From: Isoetes taiwanensis
Lineage: Eukaryota; Streptophyta; Lycopodiopsida; Isoetales; Isoetaceae
Direction: 5' to 3'
DNA: 64,000 nucleotides
NCBI GenBank assembly: GCA_021234155.1
Contig: JAJEKV010000072.1
Location: forward strand, 4,813,620-4,877,619
Positions within the stretch are counted from its first letter, which is position 1. Each line of letters begins with the position of its first letter. The notes beneath the pieces were generated by a model. It was not told where the DNA came from. It made no database searches and saw nothing but the letters and a program-made list of their open reading frames with translations. Shown here piece by piece: positions 23,130-32,759 of the stretch. The translations under genes were made by a program, and so were the position numbers.

Positions 23130-23549
23130 ATTACTAGGTCACTCTCAATACCTTTGCCTTTATGTTGTCATTGCAAGCTGGCTTTGCCTCGCCTTGATCA
23201 ATCTTGCTACATTCACATGGTAAGGTATTGTTCTTTTGTACACGGGGTTACAAATATGGTATCCTTACCTTTTATTTTGTCTCAGGTTCAAGCAAGACTA
23301 TTACGCTCTTGCACTTGGTGGAATTATGCTTTCAATGGGGCTGCAACTTTCCTTGGCAGATTTTTCTCTCATTTTCAAAAAGTAGGTATGCTACAGATAT
23401 TAATCTCTTCTATTTGTTTGCTTCTTACATGTCTGTGAAAGTGAAATTTCAGGCCTTTGCCACTGTTGGTGGACTACATTGCTCAATATATATTGAAGCC
23501 TATATTAGGCTTTTTTGTGGTGAATTTGATATTGTACATCATTAAATGA
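23130..23549 (+). pseudogene. Captured fragment of a plastid BASS5-like transporter gene
   Basis: Three exon pieces can be spliced in frame. The first runs to 23219 (LYVVIASWLCLALINLATFT), the second is 23286-23381 (YYALALGGIMLSMGLQLSLA, DFSLIFK), and the third is 23453-23549 (PLPLLVDYIAQYILKPILGF). Introns show GT donors (GTAAGG, GTAGGT) and CAG acceptors. The block FTW...(Y)Y.(L/P)ALGGIMLS.G.QLS..DF...FK(R/K)P(L/V)PL is characteristic of the chloroplast BASS5 (BAT5) sodium/methylthio-oxoacid transporter family. Only the first two or so of about ten membrane helices remain before a stop at 23547-23549. It lies upstream of a Helitron 3' end, which suggests gene-fragment capture. Confidence 0.7.
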
Positions 23550-25540
23550 GAAGTAAGTTTAAGACTAATGGAAGCATGCATCATACTGTATTCAACCTAA
23601 TATCCAGATACCTATTGCAATGATAATGCGCTGTCCTCACAAACTTATGGTTTCTTTAAACTATATGTAGTTCAATACACGGTTTTACGCCACTCCATCT
23701 AAAATAAAGGCAATGTCCTATGTGTTGTACGCCCAAAGTACTCCTCCCATGTCAATTTCAAACCCTACTTTCAAACATAAACTATACTAACAAATAATTT
23801 ATATATCATGCCACCATCCGATTTCATGATTTATTGAGCTCAAATTTAAGATTCGTTCTTTCTTCACAACATTAGCTAATATCGTTTTGTTGCAATCCAC
23901 ACTCAACTGGGACAACCACATACATTTTACATCACAAGCTTACCCTTCAACTTTAACTCATTCAATCTATCAAGCATCACCTTATGGCAGGTTATACTCT
24001 TGCCACACAGAATATGCCTTGCAACGTCGCATATGTAGAGACCTATTGTTACTCCTTTTTTTTTTTCGAATATTTACTTATTTCAACATATAAATATCCC
24101 ACTATGGCAACATCGCATAGGACGTTACTTTAAGGAATCAAATGTTCTTAGTCCCAATACTGTTATGGAGCCCAAAATTCTATAACCCTTACCTATTTCA
24201 TCTACAATGCTACTTCAATACATCTTGCAAACCTGTTTGTAGTTGAAATGGTCGAGAACATAGGTTTGAGTGACTTGGTTGCATTTTACTGGACTGATAA
24301 GAATCTCATTTTACAAAAGAAAATGAAATGTTTCCTTCAATACGAGAAACATGTGCACAATCAAGTCCAGAGCTTAGGTTTAGAGTGACTTCGGTTACAT
24401 TTAGTTGGGAATAGGTATTAACGCTTAAATTAGCCAGTTAGTTTACAATAATTTCCATGGTCCTTGGGACGTGCATGAGATTGTTTTGCATGGTCCTTGG
24501 AACTCATAGTTGGGTTAATCTTGGCTACTAATGTGGCCTTGATTGATGTTGGTAATTTGAGATGTAAGTTGTTAAAGGGCTAATATCTATAATAAGAGTT
24601 GCGCCTTGGCTACTGCTTGAATGCTGCTAATATTCTGATTGCAGGCAATAAAACAACACAGCCAATAATTATTGATGGGCTTGGAGCACCTGACTAAGGT
24701 CAGATTCGCTAATCCTCTTGGATATTCATGAAACATTGGTACATAAATGATATTCATTTTAGGGCCTGAATCTAAATTCCTTTTACTTGATTACACTTTC
24801 TAGGCATTATGATGGGGGAAGGAAGATTAGGATTCTATGTATACATGCTCTAAATCATTTATCAAAAGAATAAAGTTTTATCCACATGTATCTAAGAGAT
24901 ACATTTGCAACAAGATTTGCAATTTATTGTTAGTCTTTTGACATGGTATAGGATTGTGCTAAGTGCCAAACAATTATGAATTGGCAGCATTACAAGTTTG
25001 AACATAAGTTTCAATTTGCTGTAGAATCCAGGTTAATTCTATTTCTTTAATGATGAAATGGTGAGATGGGTTAAGTTTCTATTTTGTGTTCATAGAGAAG
25101 GGTATCTTAAGTTTGCCTAGAACTCTTTGGGATAGGTTCTTCATGATGTGGATCCATTGAGGCTGATGAACATAAACCCTATCATTTCAGATTGCACCAA
25201 AAGCATTTTGTGGTTGTATGTAGAGCCAACATATTTGTTTAATATATTGTTTGAAGGCAATTTGTTGATATATTTGGTAATTGTTGGACCAAGAACCAGA
25301 TGGCATACAAATTATTTCATATTATGATCACACTTCAAAGGCAAAGTTTGTTCTCTATCGGTGTGCCTATTGCACCTTTGTCGTATTCAGTACAAGCCTA
25401 AACTATCACTCACATCAATCAATCCCGTAACAGTAGACATTCCATTATCTATCCATTTCCATCCACACTATGAATTCCATTATTCAATCCATTCCATGCA
25501 CCTCCACGACTAAATCTACCCATTCCAAACGTCCACGATT
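23550..25540. other. AT-rich element interior, no gene
   Basis: No convincing coding sequence or structural RNA is seen. The stretch leads into the Helitron 3' end at 25544-25572 and is probably Helitron body. Confidence 0.4.
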
Positions 25541-25543
25541 AAT

Positions 25544-25572
25544 GCCCGGCATCGCCGGGCACACGTTTCTAG
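25544..25572 (+). mobile_element. Helitron 3' terminus
   Basis: A perfect 7-bp GC-rich hairpin, GCCCGGC-ATC-GCCGGGC, is followed after 8 bases by CTAG and then T. This matches the standard Helitron end (hairpin about 10 bases before CTRR, insertion before T). The 5' TC end was not located. Confidence 0.65.
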
Positions 25573-28500
25573 TTCCTTATATAACTTGATCCGCCAAATC
25601 TAAATTGGCATGTGGGATATATCATCGAAAATTTATAAGAATCCTAAACCTGTGAATGCCAAGATCCAGTCGATTCGGCCAAACTAACTGTGCAATCATG
25701 TTCCAAACCTGTCGAATAACCTTGTTTAATGCCAAGAATGCATCAGAGAAAAGGGGTGTTGAGGCAATAGATGCACGGGGAGCTTGCCAACGGAGATGGC
25801 AAGGGTGCATCGGGCAGGCCTTCCTGGCAGTGCTCCTCTGGGAGGCGGTATGCTAATGCCTTCCCTCTTGGAGCTTGGTTTCCCTATCCAACAGTTGAAT
25901 CCTCCATTGAAGGACCTTGCTTCGCGCAGGTTCAAAAAAATCCAAGATCGGCCTGAGAGAATTTATCAAACCGTGAAGCATCATGCAGGCAACCATGTAG
26001 AAACCCAAGTGTTTCGTCATTCGGGTAACTTTCAAGATCACTTACGAGCGTGTTTAGCATTTATAATCATATAAAGAATTTTCAAGTGCCTGGGCCTTCA
26101 AGAACCTCTCTAACCAGTTCCCCTGATGTATAGTTTCTTAGTTTGTAATTTCCAGTAGGTTCGAACTTCATTTTAGCATCTTTGTGTTTTTTTTTTTTGG
26201 GGGTCCATGACTAGATAGGTTGCAAAGTGGCAATGACGAGCGAAAAAGTCATGATTTAAGCCAAATTCCAAGTTTTAGGGTTCATGGGCTTCTCCTTCAC
26301 GTATTTCTTCTGCGTATTTTTGTCATATAGTTGTATTTACGACATTTAACAATGCTCCCCAAGGTTTTTAAGTAAGGAACTAAGGAAGTCCTTACAGACT
26401 TAATGATCTACCATCATGGGAATTCCATCTACAAGTTTGTGCCTAGAAAATTCCGATGGATCTTCAAGATTTTTCTACAAGGCCTTGGCTATGGGGCTTT
26501 AATCCAAGGTATGACTTCCTTTTAATGAAGCAAGGGATCAACATAAGATATGCATGAAAGACATAGTAGAAAATAGTGAAAATAGTAAGGCAATGGAAGA
26601 TGATGTAGATAGCGTTGTAAAAGTTAACTCGTGATATATTTAATAATTAAATTTTTATCCCCGGCTCATGGTTTAAAATTAGGGGGTTTCACCCTGGAAA
26701 ATTTGGCCATCCTTAAAAAATTTCGATGAGGTAAAATTAAGTCCGAAGTTTTTTAAGCAACTTTTGCAAAATGAATTTAGAAAATAGGCCTAAAAAAGGG
26801 GTGATATGATTTTGTATATACAGTAACATAAAAACAAAGGCAGCATTTTTCCCAGCCGGGTGGCCCACTACCTAATATGTCAGTGTTTGTAATATTATTT
26901 CATCAGTGACAATGTATTGTTAAAGGTAAATGTCTAGGCATGATATTTGTGTTTGGTTTTAAAAAATTGATGGTTGTTGAGATAAAATAATGAAGGGCTC
27001 AGATTGCGATCCAAGTCCCTCAATCTTATTGGTTGCTTTTCTTTGTGGTTTTGGTGGAACAGAGAGGCGGGAACGAACTAATATGGCGGGAGGTCGAGTA
27101 GAGAGGTCGCTTGCCGGATTTTCTAGCCTATTTGAAGCAGAGAACTATGCTTGCAAGGCTTCCATTCGTCCAAAACTGCTCGGCCCACAGCTCTGAGAAT
27201 AGCAGCTCTCATCCGGACTGTTGCCAGAATGGATTTTGAATCACAGACATCACATAGTGCTAGCTCTTCTCGTCACTGAAGTGAATTTGCAAATGCCGCA
27301 GCAGATCTTCGCCATCTTTGCAGTGGGTATGCTCTGGTCTTGAGAAATAAACGAGAGTCTTGAAGGTAGGGCCTCTGCGCTCCTGCTACTGGCTAATGTA
27401 CCAAGCAGATTTATGGAATGGGTCTCCATTATTGCACCAAGCATTGAAATCGGGCTACCAGTCTGCTATTGCCAACACACATGCTGGAGTTGCAAAAATG
27501 CTGGAGTGCTTTAGCCTTTCTTCGGCTCCCAGCGTTGGAGATGAAGCAGTACAAATGCTGAGCCATCGCAGTGGGCATGCAAACCTGTTCCATAAAATAT
27601 TTGGCCAAAATTGCCAACTATTCTCTCTGTACGAAGTTTGGGGCATTTCTGCAAAATAGCAGAAGGGGTTCTCCGCAAGATCCAGGTATTTGCTGGCCCA
27701 AAATATTTCTGTTCAAGGTTTAGACTTTGCTGGTGATGCCATTTTGGTGCTGCATAAAGCCAAAATGGGTGTTTGTTTGTGTTCCAGAAAATAAGACCGA
27801 GGTGTAAGTTCTTCTTGAGGAATTTATAATGAGCTGTAAGTTTATCCTTTATCCTTTCAACTTATTCTGAGAACTATAGGAGCTTCACAGATTCTTCTTT
27901 AGAGGCATTGCTCAAATTTGGTTTTCTTTTTCTTATTTTCTAACCACACATGCCCTTTTTTGTCTTCCAAGTTCCTTCTCGAGTTTGGGTCCATTCCTTC
28001 AAATGCCCCACTGCTTCATTTTCTTCTCTGATCCAACTGGCTCCATCAAATTCAAGCTTTTCTGCAGGTAAGATCTTATTCTACTGTACTGCTGTACCAT
28101 GTTTTTTTCCCAGAAAAATCTGTCTAAAATTGGTTCAAAATATCATTTTTTCCTGTTTGCTTTTATCTTGTTACTCACATTTCTTTTTAAACAGGGGTCT
28201 TTTCCACTACAAGGTCTTTTTGTAGTTTTCAGATATTATACCTGGCTAATGCTCCAAAGGAAAATCTGAAGTAAAAAAAAAAAAAGGAGTTGCAATGCTT
28301 GTAGTATGCTCTGAAAAGGTTGCAGCAGGACTCCAGCAGTTCAGGGCAGAGGAAAAGGCATAAATGGTGTCATGCAAGTATGGCTTAAGGAAATACTACT
28401 AAATTGGATGCTTGTCATCTTTTGTTTCTTTAGTTAGTAATTGTTTTTCTCTAGCTTACTATGCCTAGAATAGAAACATTGAAAGCAGGAACTCTATGCA

Positions 28501-28619
28501 TTAATAACTACAAATAAGAACAAACATAAAAGTAAGACTATGGAAGGCACAACTCATGCTTTAAGAACTACCATATGCCTAATGGATTTTTTTGGGTTCG
28601 ATTCCCGAAAGGCATTTTT
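25573..28619. other. Element interior, no gene recognised
   Basis: Short ORFs occur on both strands (for example 25784-26074 +, 27360-27659 +), but none carries a recognisable domain and they overlap antiparallel. Region 26990-27860 has higher G+C and could be another captured gene fragment. I could not identify it. Confidence 0.35.
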
Positions 28620-29276
28620 TAAAAGAGAACTCAAGAACAACACTACTTTTTTTTTATTTTTTCTGCAAAAACAACACAAAAACAACACGTGAAACAACCA
28701 CTACTTTTAAGGAATGACGTGTTAGTTTTTTTATAACTACACCTGAAAGTATTTATTTCTATAAAACTATATGTGGATTTTATGTAAAACAATACTAAAA
28801 AACAACACCTATTTTTGAATAACCACATTTTTTTCTTAAAACCACATATCATTTTTTTGGGGAAACCAACAATTGAAAACAATATAGAAAAAAAAAAAAA
28901 AAAATAGAGACAACTACATATAGTTTCTAGCAATGTCGGACAAAATTCTATACGTAGTTTTTCCGTGTAGTTTTTTTTGGAAACAACAGTTAAAAACATG
29001 TGGACTTTTTAAGTTTTATTAACAACCACATGTATTTTTTTCACGAAAACAACACCTGAAAACTACAACTACTTTAAAAAAGCAACATGTCGAAACACAT
29101 GTAATTCCTACGTGTAGATAATTTTGACAAAATTCTACACGTAGAGTTTTTACAAAAAAACTACACGTATAAAAGTTTGACTAAAAACTACACGTTGTTT
29201 CTAGCAAATCCGGACAAAAAACAACACGTAGTTTTTTTGTGTTGTTTTTTAGTAAAAAAGACACTGAAAAACAACA
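28620..29276. repeat. A-rich subterminal minisatellite (right)
   Basis: Imperfect repeats of 'aaaacaacacgtg...aaaactacacgtag' type, inverted counterpart of 20830-21560. ORFs called here are low-complexity artefacts. Confidence 0.65.
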
Positions 29277-29300
29277 TGTGGACCCAGTTTTGGGGTGGTA

Positions 29301-29777
29301 GTGAAACGGCAAAGAGAAATAAGTTACCTTCTTAAGTACAAGGACGCAGCCAGGAGGAGCCCGTTGCACAACATTCTTGAAAAACATCTTCGCTGCTTGC
29401 AAATGGGAAGCCGCCTCCTCTAGAGCTGGTTTTGGAATCCACGAGCCAGGGAACATCTGCAAAGGATGTGCGCTGAGACCAAGCGGTCCGGGTGAAAGCT
29501 AAAGCAACCTCGCGATAGCATCCAAGCTCGCTACTGTTTGCCTGCCATGATGTCCAACTCCTTGCAATAGAATGGATAAATTGCAGTCGGCGCAACTTCC
29601 TCGTTGTCATGTGGGGCAGATGCATACCATTCCAGGAACTTCACATAACAATCCATGGCGAAGCAGACGACGAAAGCAAGAAGATGTTTAGGAGCGGTAA
29701 GGCGCCACGCCGAACTCAAGTAGCCATTGTCGATTATGAAAGGGACCTGACCTTTGTGGGGAGATTTGTCCGTACAT
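29301..29777 (-). pseudogene. Large acidic-protein gene, 5' part
   Basis: ATG at 29777 directly follows an (AACCCT)3-like tract on the minus strand. After an early frameshift the readable product includes VPFIIDNGYLSSAWRLTAPK, HLLAFVVCFAMDCYVKFLEW, AIYPFYCKELDIMAGKQ and, after another shift, WIPKPALEEAASHLQAAKMF and FKNVVQRAPPGCVLVLKK. A donor-like GTAACT follows at 29328. The remaining gene is at 19676-20780 beyond the inserted TA-flanked element. Domain identity is unknown. Confidence 0.5.
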
Positions 29778-29799
29778 TTTAGGGTTAGGGTTAGGGTTG
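29778..29799 (-). promoter_or_regulatory. Telo-box-like (AACCCT)n tract before a start codon
   Basis: On the + strand it reads TTAGGGTTAGGGTTAGGGTT (29779-29798), ending against hairpin H8. On the minus strand it immediately precedes ATG at 29777. AAACCCTA telo-boxes are known promoter elements in plants; here role is inferred. Confidence 0.4.
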
Positions 29800-29866
29800 G
29801 ATCACACGACGCGAAAACTACTATGTGCAACAAAAAAGCACAATGCTTGCTGCGCGTCGTGTGATC
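29800..29866. repeat. Intergenic hairpin H8
   Basis: Perfect 14-bp arms GATCACACGACGCG (29800-29813) and CGCGTCGTGTGATC (29853-29866). It separates the large acidic-protein gene from the H3-tail-like gene. Confidence 0.85.
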
Positions 29867-29944
29867 CTCACGTATAACATTAAAAAAAAAAATACAAAGT
29901 GCGAACCTAGGCTTCTAAGAAAGAAATGGACTAAGAGATTAAGC

Positions 29945-30876
29945 TTATAAAGCCATTACATTAAAGAATATTATACATATGAAAAAAACACAAAGGCACT
30001 TCACGGCCTTTTTTTCCGGGAAGTCTTTCTTCTTGTTGTATTCACCATAAAATTTTGACCATAGTACTCGGGATCCCTTTATCGTGAAGACGCGCATGTC
30101 CTGGGCATGATCACCCGCTTGGCATGTATTGCCGCAAGTCTGCGAGTCCTCGAGCAGGCATCGACACCAACCGCTTCGAAGCCATGTGAAGAGCATTTAA
30201 GGCGCTTGCTTGACCCCACAGAATCGGTATGATGTATCGCGACCACACTCTTTGCAGAACCTCTTTCACGAAAGCCGGCAAATGGGAGACTTGGAATGAC
30301 CATCTCGATTGCTCTTCCGATACTTTTAATCTCGCTGCTTTTTAATGCTAGGCTTAGGTGTTCCGGCTTCCGGCCACTACCCTCACCCACCCCAAAGATT
30401 TTGGAGGTTGTTGCTCACCGACTCTTCCGGCCGCCTCCTCACCCCAAGCATTTGCGGTGTTGCTGTTCTACCGACTCTTCCTACGGCCGTCTGCTCACAT
30501 TACGGTCGCCTTCCCCTTTTCGGCGTTGGGCCTCCTCCTTTGATTTGAAGGTCCCGGGCGCCTCCACGTGGAGGAGCGCAGGAAGAGCAAGAAGAGGCGG
30601 CTGCCCAATAATTAATCCGGCGTCATATTCTGCTCGCCGGTCTCTCACATTTTCATCCTCCATCTCCGAACCGGAGTGCACCTCCCTACTTACTCCCGAG
30701 CTGCTTCTCCCACCGTCTGTCATGCGGATTTCTTTTCTGGATCTTCTGTTAGGCATGGTCGGAGGAGGAGAATCTCTATCAGAGACTTCAGGTTCAGATC
30801 AAGGAGGCGGACCAATGTAATCACCTGGCCTTACACCCCCTGGATGGATCCTTGCGGGTTGCTTAGTTCTTGCCAT
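29945..30876 (-). pseudogene. Gene whose product starts like a histone H3 tail
   Basis: ATG at 30876 gives MARTKQPARIHPGGVRPGDY, which shares MARTKQ, AR, GG and a proline at the same positions with histone H3 (11 of the first 17 residues). H3 lysine 4 is kept; the residues at H3 lysines 9 and 14 are I and V. An in-frame TGA at 30799-30801 interrupts after 25 codons; the same frame then continues through SEPEVSDRDSPPPTMPNRRS and a basic/serine-rich region to 30481. After frameshifts, further coding-like text includes RGRAIEMV-type sequence near 30300, CSSHGFEAVGVDACSRTRRL near 30150-30190, and MRVFTIKGSRVLWSKFYGEY near 30050-30100. The rest matches no histone fold. TGA could come from CGA by CpG deamination or be an error. 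Confidence 0.55.
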
Positions 30877-31067
30877 GGCTTCTCAGCGGATGGCGCTTTA
30901 TACTACGAACACTAACAAAAATAGACAACTGGCAAGAGATAAATAGTAAAAAACAGAAGTTAAAGTAAAATATGATGGTAACTTTTTTAAATAACTGTAC
31001 GGAACTCTAAAAAAATATCAAAAAAACATCGGACAAAAACACAAATAAAAAACCGAGATTCAAAGCG
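30877..31067. other. Short intergenic spacer without hairpin
   Basis: This AT-rich spacer is the only boundary between adjacent genes in the array where I see no GATCACACGACG-type hairpin. The genes either side could be co-transcribed. Confidence 0.4.
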
Positions 31068-31820
31068 CTAGGCGATAGACAATTTCTTGTTGATCGCGAA
31101 CTCACTAAACTTTACATTTCCCTCTTGCCTGTAACCAACCCTAATGCCACCAATGAAATAATGGAAGTCGTTAGCAATCTCCTCTGTCTCCATTAGCACT
31201 CTTAGCTCTGATAATGGCCATTCGATTTCCATGGTGGCTGTGTAAATGACTTTCTCCCCTCGCCATACTCGAATATCCACCGCATCGGAGTGTCTGCTAT
31301 GGTCCTCAAACGGCTCCCAAAAAGTTGTGCAGCCTCTCTTTTTCCGTTTCCTTCGTTCTAGTTGACAATTAACGTATAAATATTGTTTTGGAAGAAAGTA
31401 TCTGAACTTAAAGGAGGACTTAACTACGCGGCACTCTGTTAGTTGACCGGATGATTCGTGGAATCGAACATCCCAGGTCGGAACCAAAAATAAGCCATCC
31501 ACGGCAGGGGGGAGAAAGCACGTATATGTCTTCGGAGCTTTTCGAACTTCCTGCGCCATCTGGAATATGTTAGCAAATACCTCAAATGGTGTGAAGATTT
31601 GGAAACTCATCCTCACGCCTCCATTTTCAGACATTCCTGCTTGCACCTCGTCAGCCAGGCATTTCTTCATTGCAATTACATTGTTCTCATTAGTCTGTGG
31701 CTTACAAAGTTCACTTAAAGGGGGCAATTCAACCGGCCTCAAGCTCGGTTTCCGACCTTTACGTTATAATCATGCCTCAGAAAACCGGATGCCTATACCC
31801 CGCAAGGTCACGGCATCCAT
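31068..31820 (-). CDS. Unknown 225-250 aa protein of the transposon
   Basis: An uninterrupted frame of 225 codons (31742-31068) ends in a stop; the best start is ATG at 31820 (MDAVTLRGIGIRFSEA), joined after a small frameshift near 31765. Features include VPTWDVRFHESSGQLTECRV, a basic patch ERRKRKKRGC, WEPFEDHSRHSDAVDIRVWR and a C-terminal FHYFIGGIRVGYRQEGNVKF. Alternating hydrophobic residues suggest a mostly beta structure. No family is recognised. It is the best preserved ORF of the element and lies next to hairpin H9, about 0.9 kb from the right end. Confidence 0.55.
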
Positions 31821-31977
31821 ACCTTGAAAAGGACAATTCCGATGTCTATGTGATACACGACAAGTACACTACTAATACTTTCGATCGGAATGACATCCAC
31901 GACGCCCGATAAACATAAACCCGCACAATAAATTTGTTTGTAAACACGTGTCAACGAAAAGAAATGAAAAATAGGAG

Positions 31978-32045
31978 ATCACACGACGCCGAAACTATCT
32001 CACGCAGGTTAAGTAGTCGATGATAGCTTCAAGGCGTCGGTGATC
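31978..32045. repeat. Intergenic hairpin H9
   Basis: The left arm GATCACACGACGCCGAAACT (31978-31997, continuing ATC) pairs with GATAGCTTCAAGGCGTCGGT (32022-32041, continuing GATC), allowing a few mismatches. It lies upstream of the unknown protein gene, the last hairpin before the right end. Confidence 0.65.
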
Positions 32046-32705
32046 CGATTAAGGTGGTTACCATTTGCGGGCAATTTTGGGAAGCTGTTTTTGTGGAGAT
32101 TAGCTCTTTGGCCATATCGGAAGGGGTATATGCATGTCGTATTGTTATACTTTCCACTTTCCGCCGCTAGAATTCAACTTGAACTCTTTTATCCTACCTA
32201 TCCAATGTGTCCAAGACGCCCTGATCGCTTTTTTCGCTTAACTCTATGCTCACCCTCGTTGATGGCAGCATACTCACCCACCTAATCTATTGAGACAAAA
32301 CCTCCCACTTCTTCACCTTGGGAGTTCTGTAGAATGGGGCAAGAACACGTAAATTACAGGAGACATGGATTGCGATGAGGAGGAAGGCGGAGAGGATGCA
32401 CGTGAGAGGGCCGAGTGACAAGATTTAAGTTTGGCGCCAAAATTTGACAAGGGAGTTGGTGACGCTGACAGTAGGCGGTCAAAGTCACCATTATTTTGGG
32501 CGGCGAAGCGACTCCCGAAAAATACGGGCCATAAAAATGGTTGCAATAAAAGCGCATGCATCCCCTATGAAAATATGCCATGTGGATGCCAAGTAAGCCT
32601 GCTCATCCTTCTACCTGCCAAGTAATACTGACTTTTGTAAAAAAGGCGCAAACCTGATTGGTCCTGGCGAATCTGACGTGGAAATCTTTAACCCAAGATA
32701 TGGGC
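32046..32705. other. Right subterminal region of the giant element
   Basis: No gene is recognised. Short overlapping ORFs on both strands are not supported by composition or motifs. A CCACGTCAG-type motif near 32675 mirrors one at the left end. Confidence 0.4.
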
Positions 32706-32728
32706 CATTTTGAGACCCCAAATCCGCC
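32706..32728 (-). repeat. Right terminal inverted repeat of the giant element
   Basis: Exact complement of 894-916 over 23 bases, followed by C and TAATG, mirroring CATTA at the left end. Confidence 0.7.
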
Positions 32729-32759
32729 CTAATGAAAGTTCTTGGAATATTTCATAGGT

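Larger units (their letters stand above)
20781..29298. mobile_element. Nested 8.5-kb TIR element with TA target duplication
   Basis: Ends are CCACCCCAATTCTGGGTCCA (20781-20800, continuing CA) and its complement at 29277-29298, 20 of 22 positions matching. TA flanks both ends (20779-20780, 29299-29300). Long subterminal tracts are inverted relative to each other: T-rich 'gtagtttttaagtggttg' repeats at 20830-21560 and A-rich 'aaaacaacacgt' repeats at 28620-29276. The interior holds a CACTA-like end, a captured BASS-family gene fragment and a Helitron 3' end, but no recognisable transposase, so it is probably non-autonomous and itself composite. It splits the large acidic-protein gene of the host transposon. 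Confidence 0.7.
894..32728. mobile_element. Giant composite TIR transposon, 31.8 kb with two nested elements
   Basis: The left end reads GGCGGATTTGGGGTCTCAAA (894-913, continuing to 916) and the right end is its exact complement over 23 bases (32706-32728). Complementarity continues outward as CATTA/TAATG with a one-base offset. Just inside, both ends also share a TTCCACGTCA motif (937-946; complement near 32675). The element holds a transposase-like gene near the left end, a row of minus-strand genes, and interspersed hairpins found nowhere else in the window. Subtracting the LTR retrotransposon and the TA-flanked element leaves about 11.7 kb. TA follows the right end and precedes the left end, but the exact target duplication is unresolved because of the one-base offset. 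Superfamily is not determined. That the two TIRs belong to one insertion is an inference supported by the content, but not proven. Confidence 0.65.

Noticed and set aside
28643-28999. 118-codon minus-strand ORF rich in F and K
   Set aside because: It lies wholly in the A/T-rich subterminal minisatellite of the nested element and has no protein-like composition.
29778-29799. Interstitial telomere scar
   Set aside because: Only about three units, of TTAGGG rather than the plant TTTAGGG, placed directly before a start codon; a regulatory tract is simpler.
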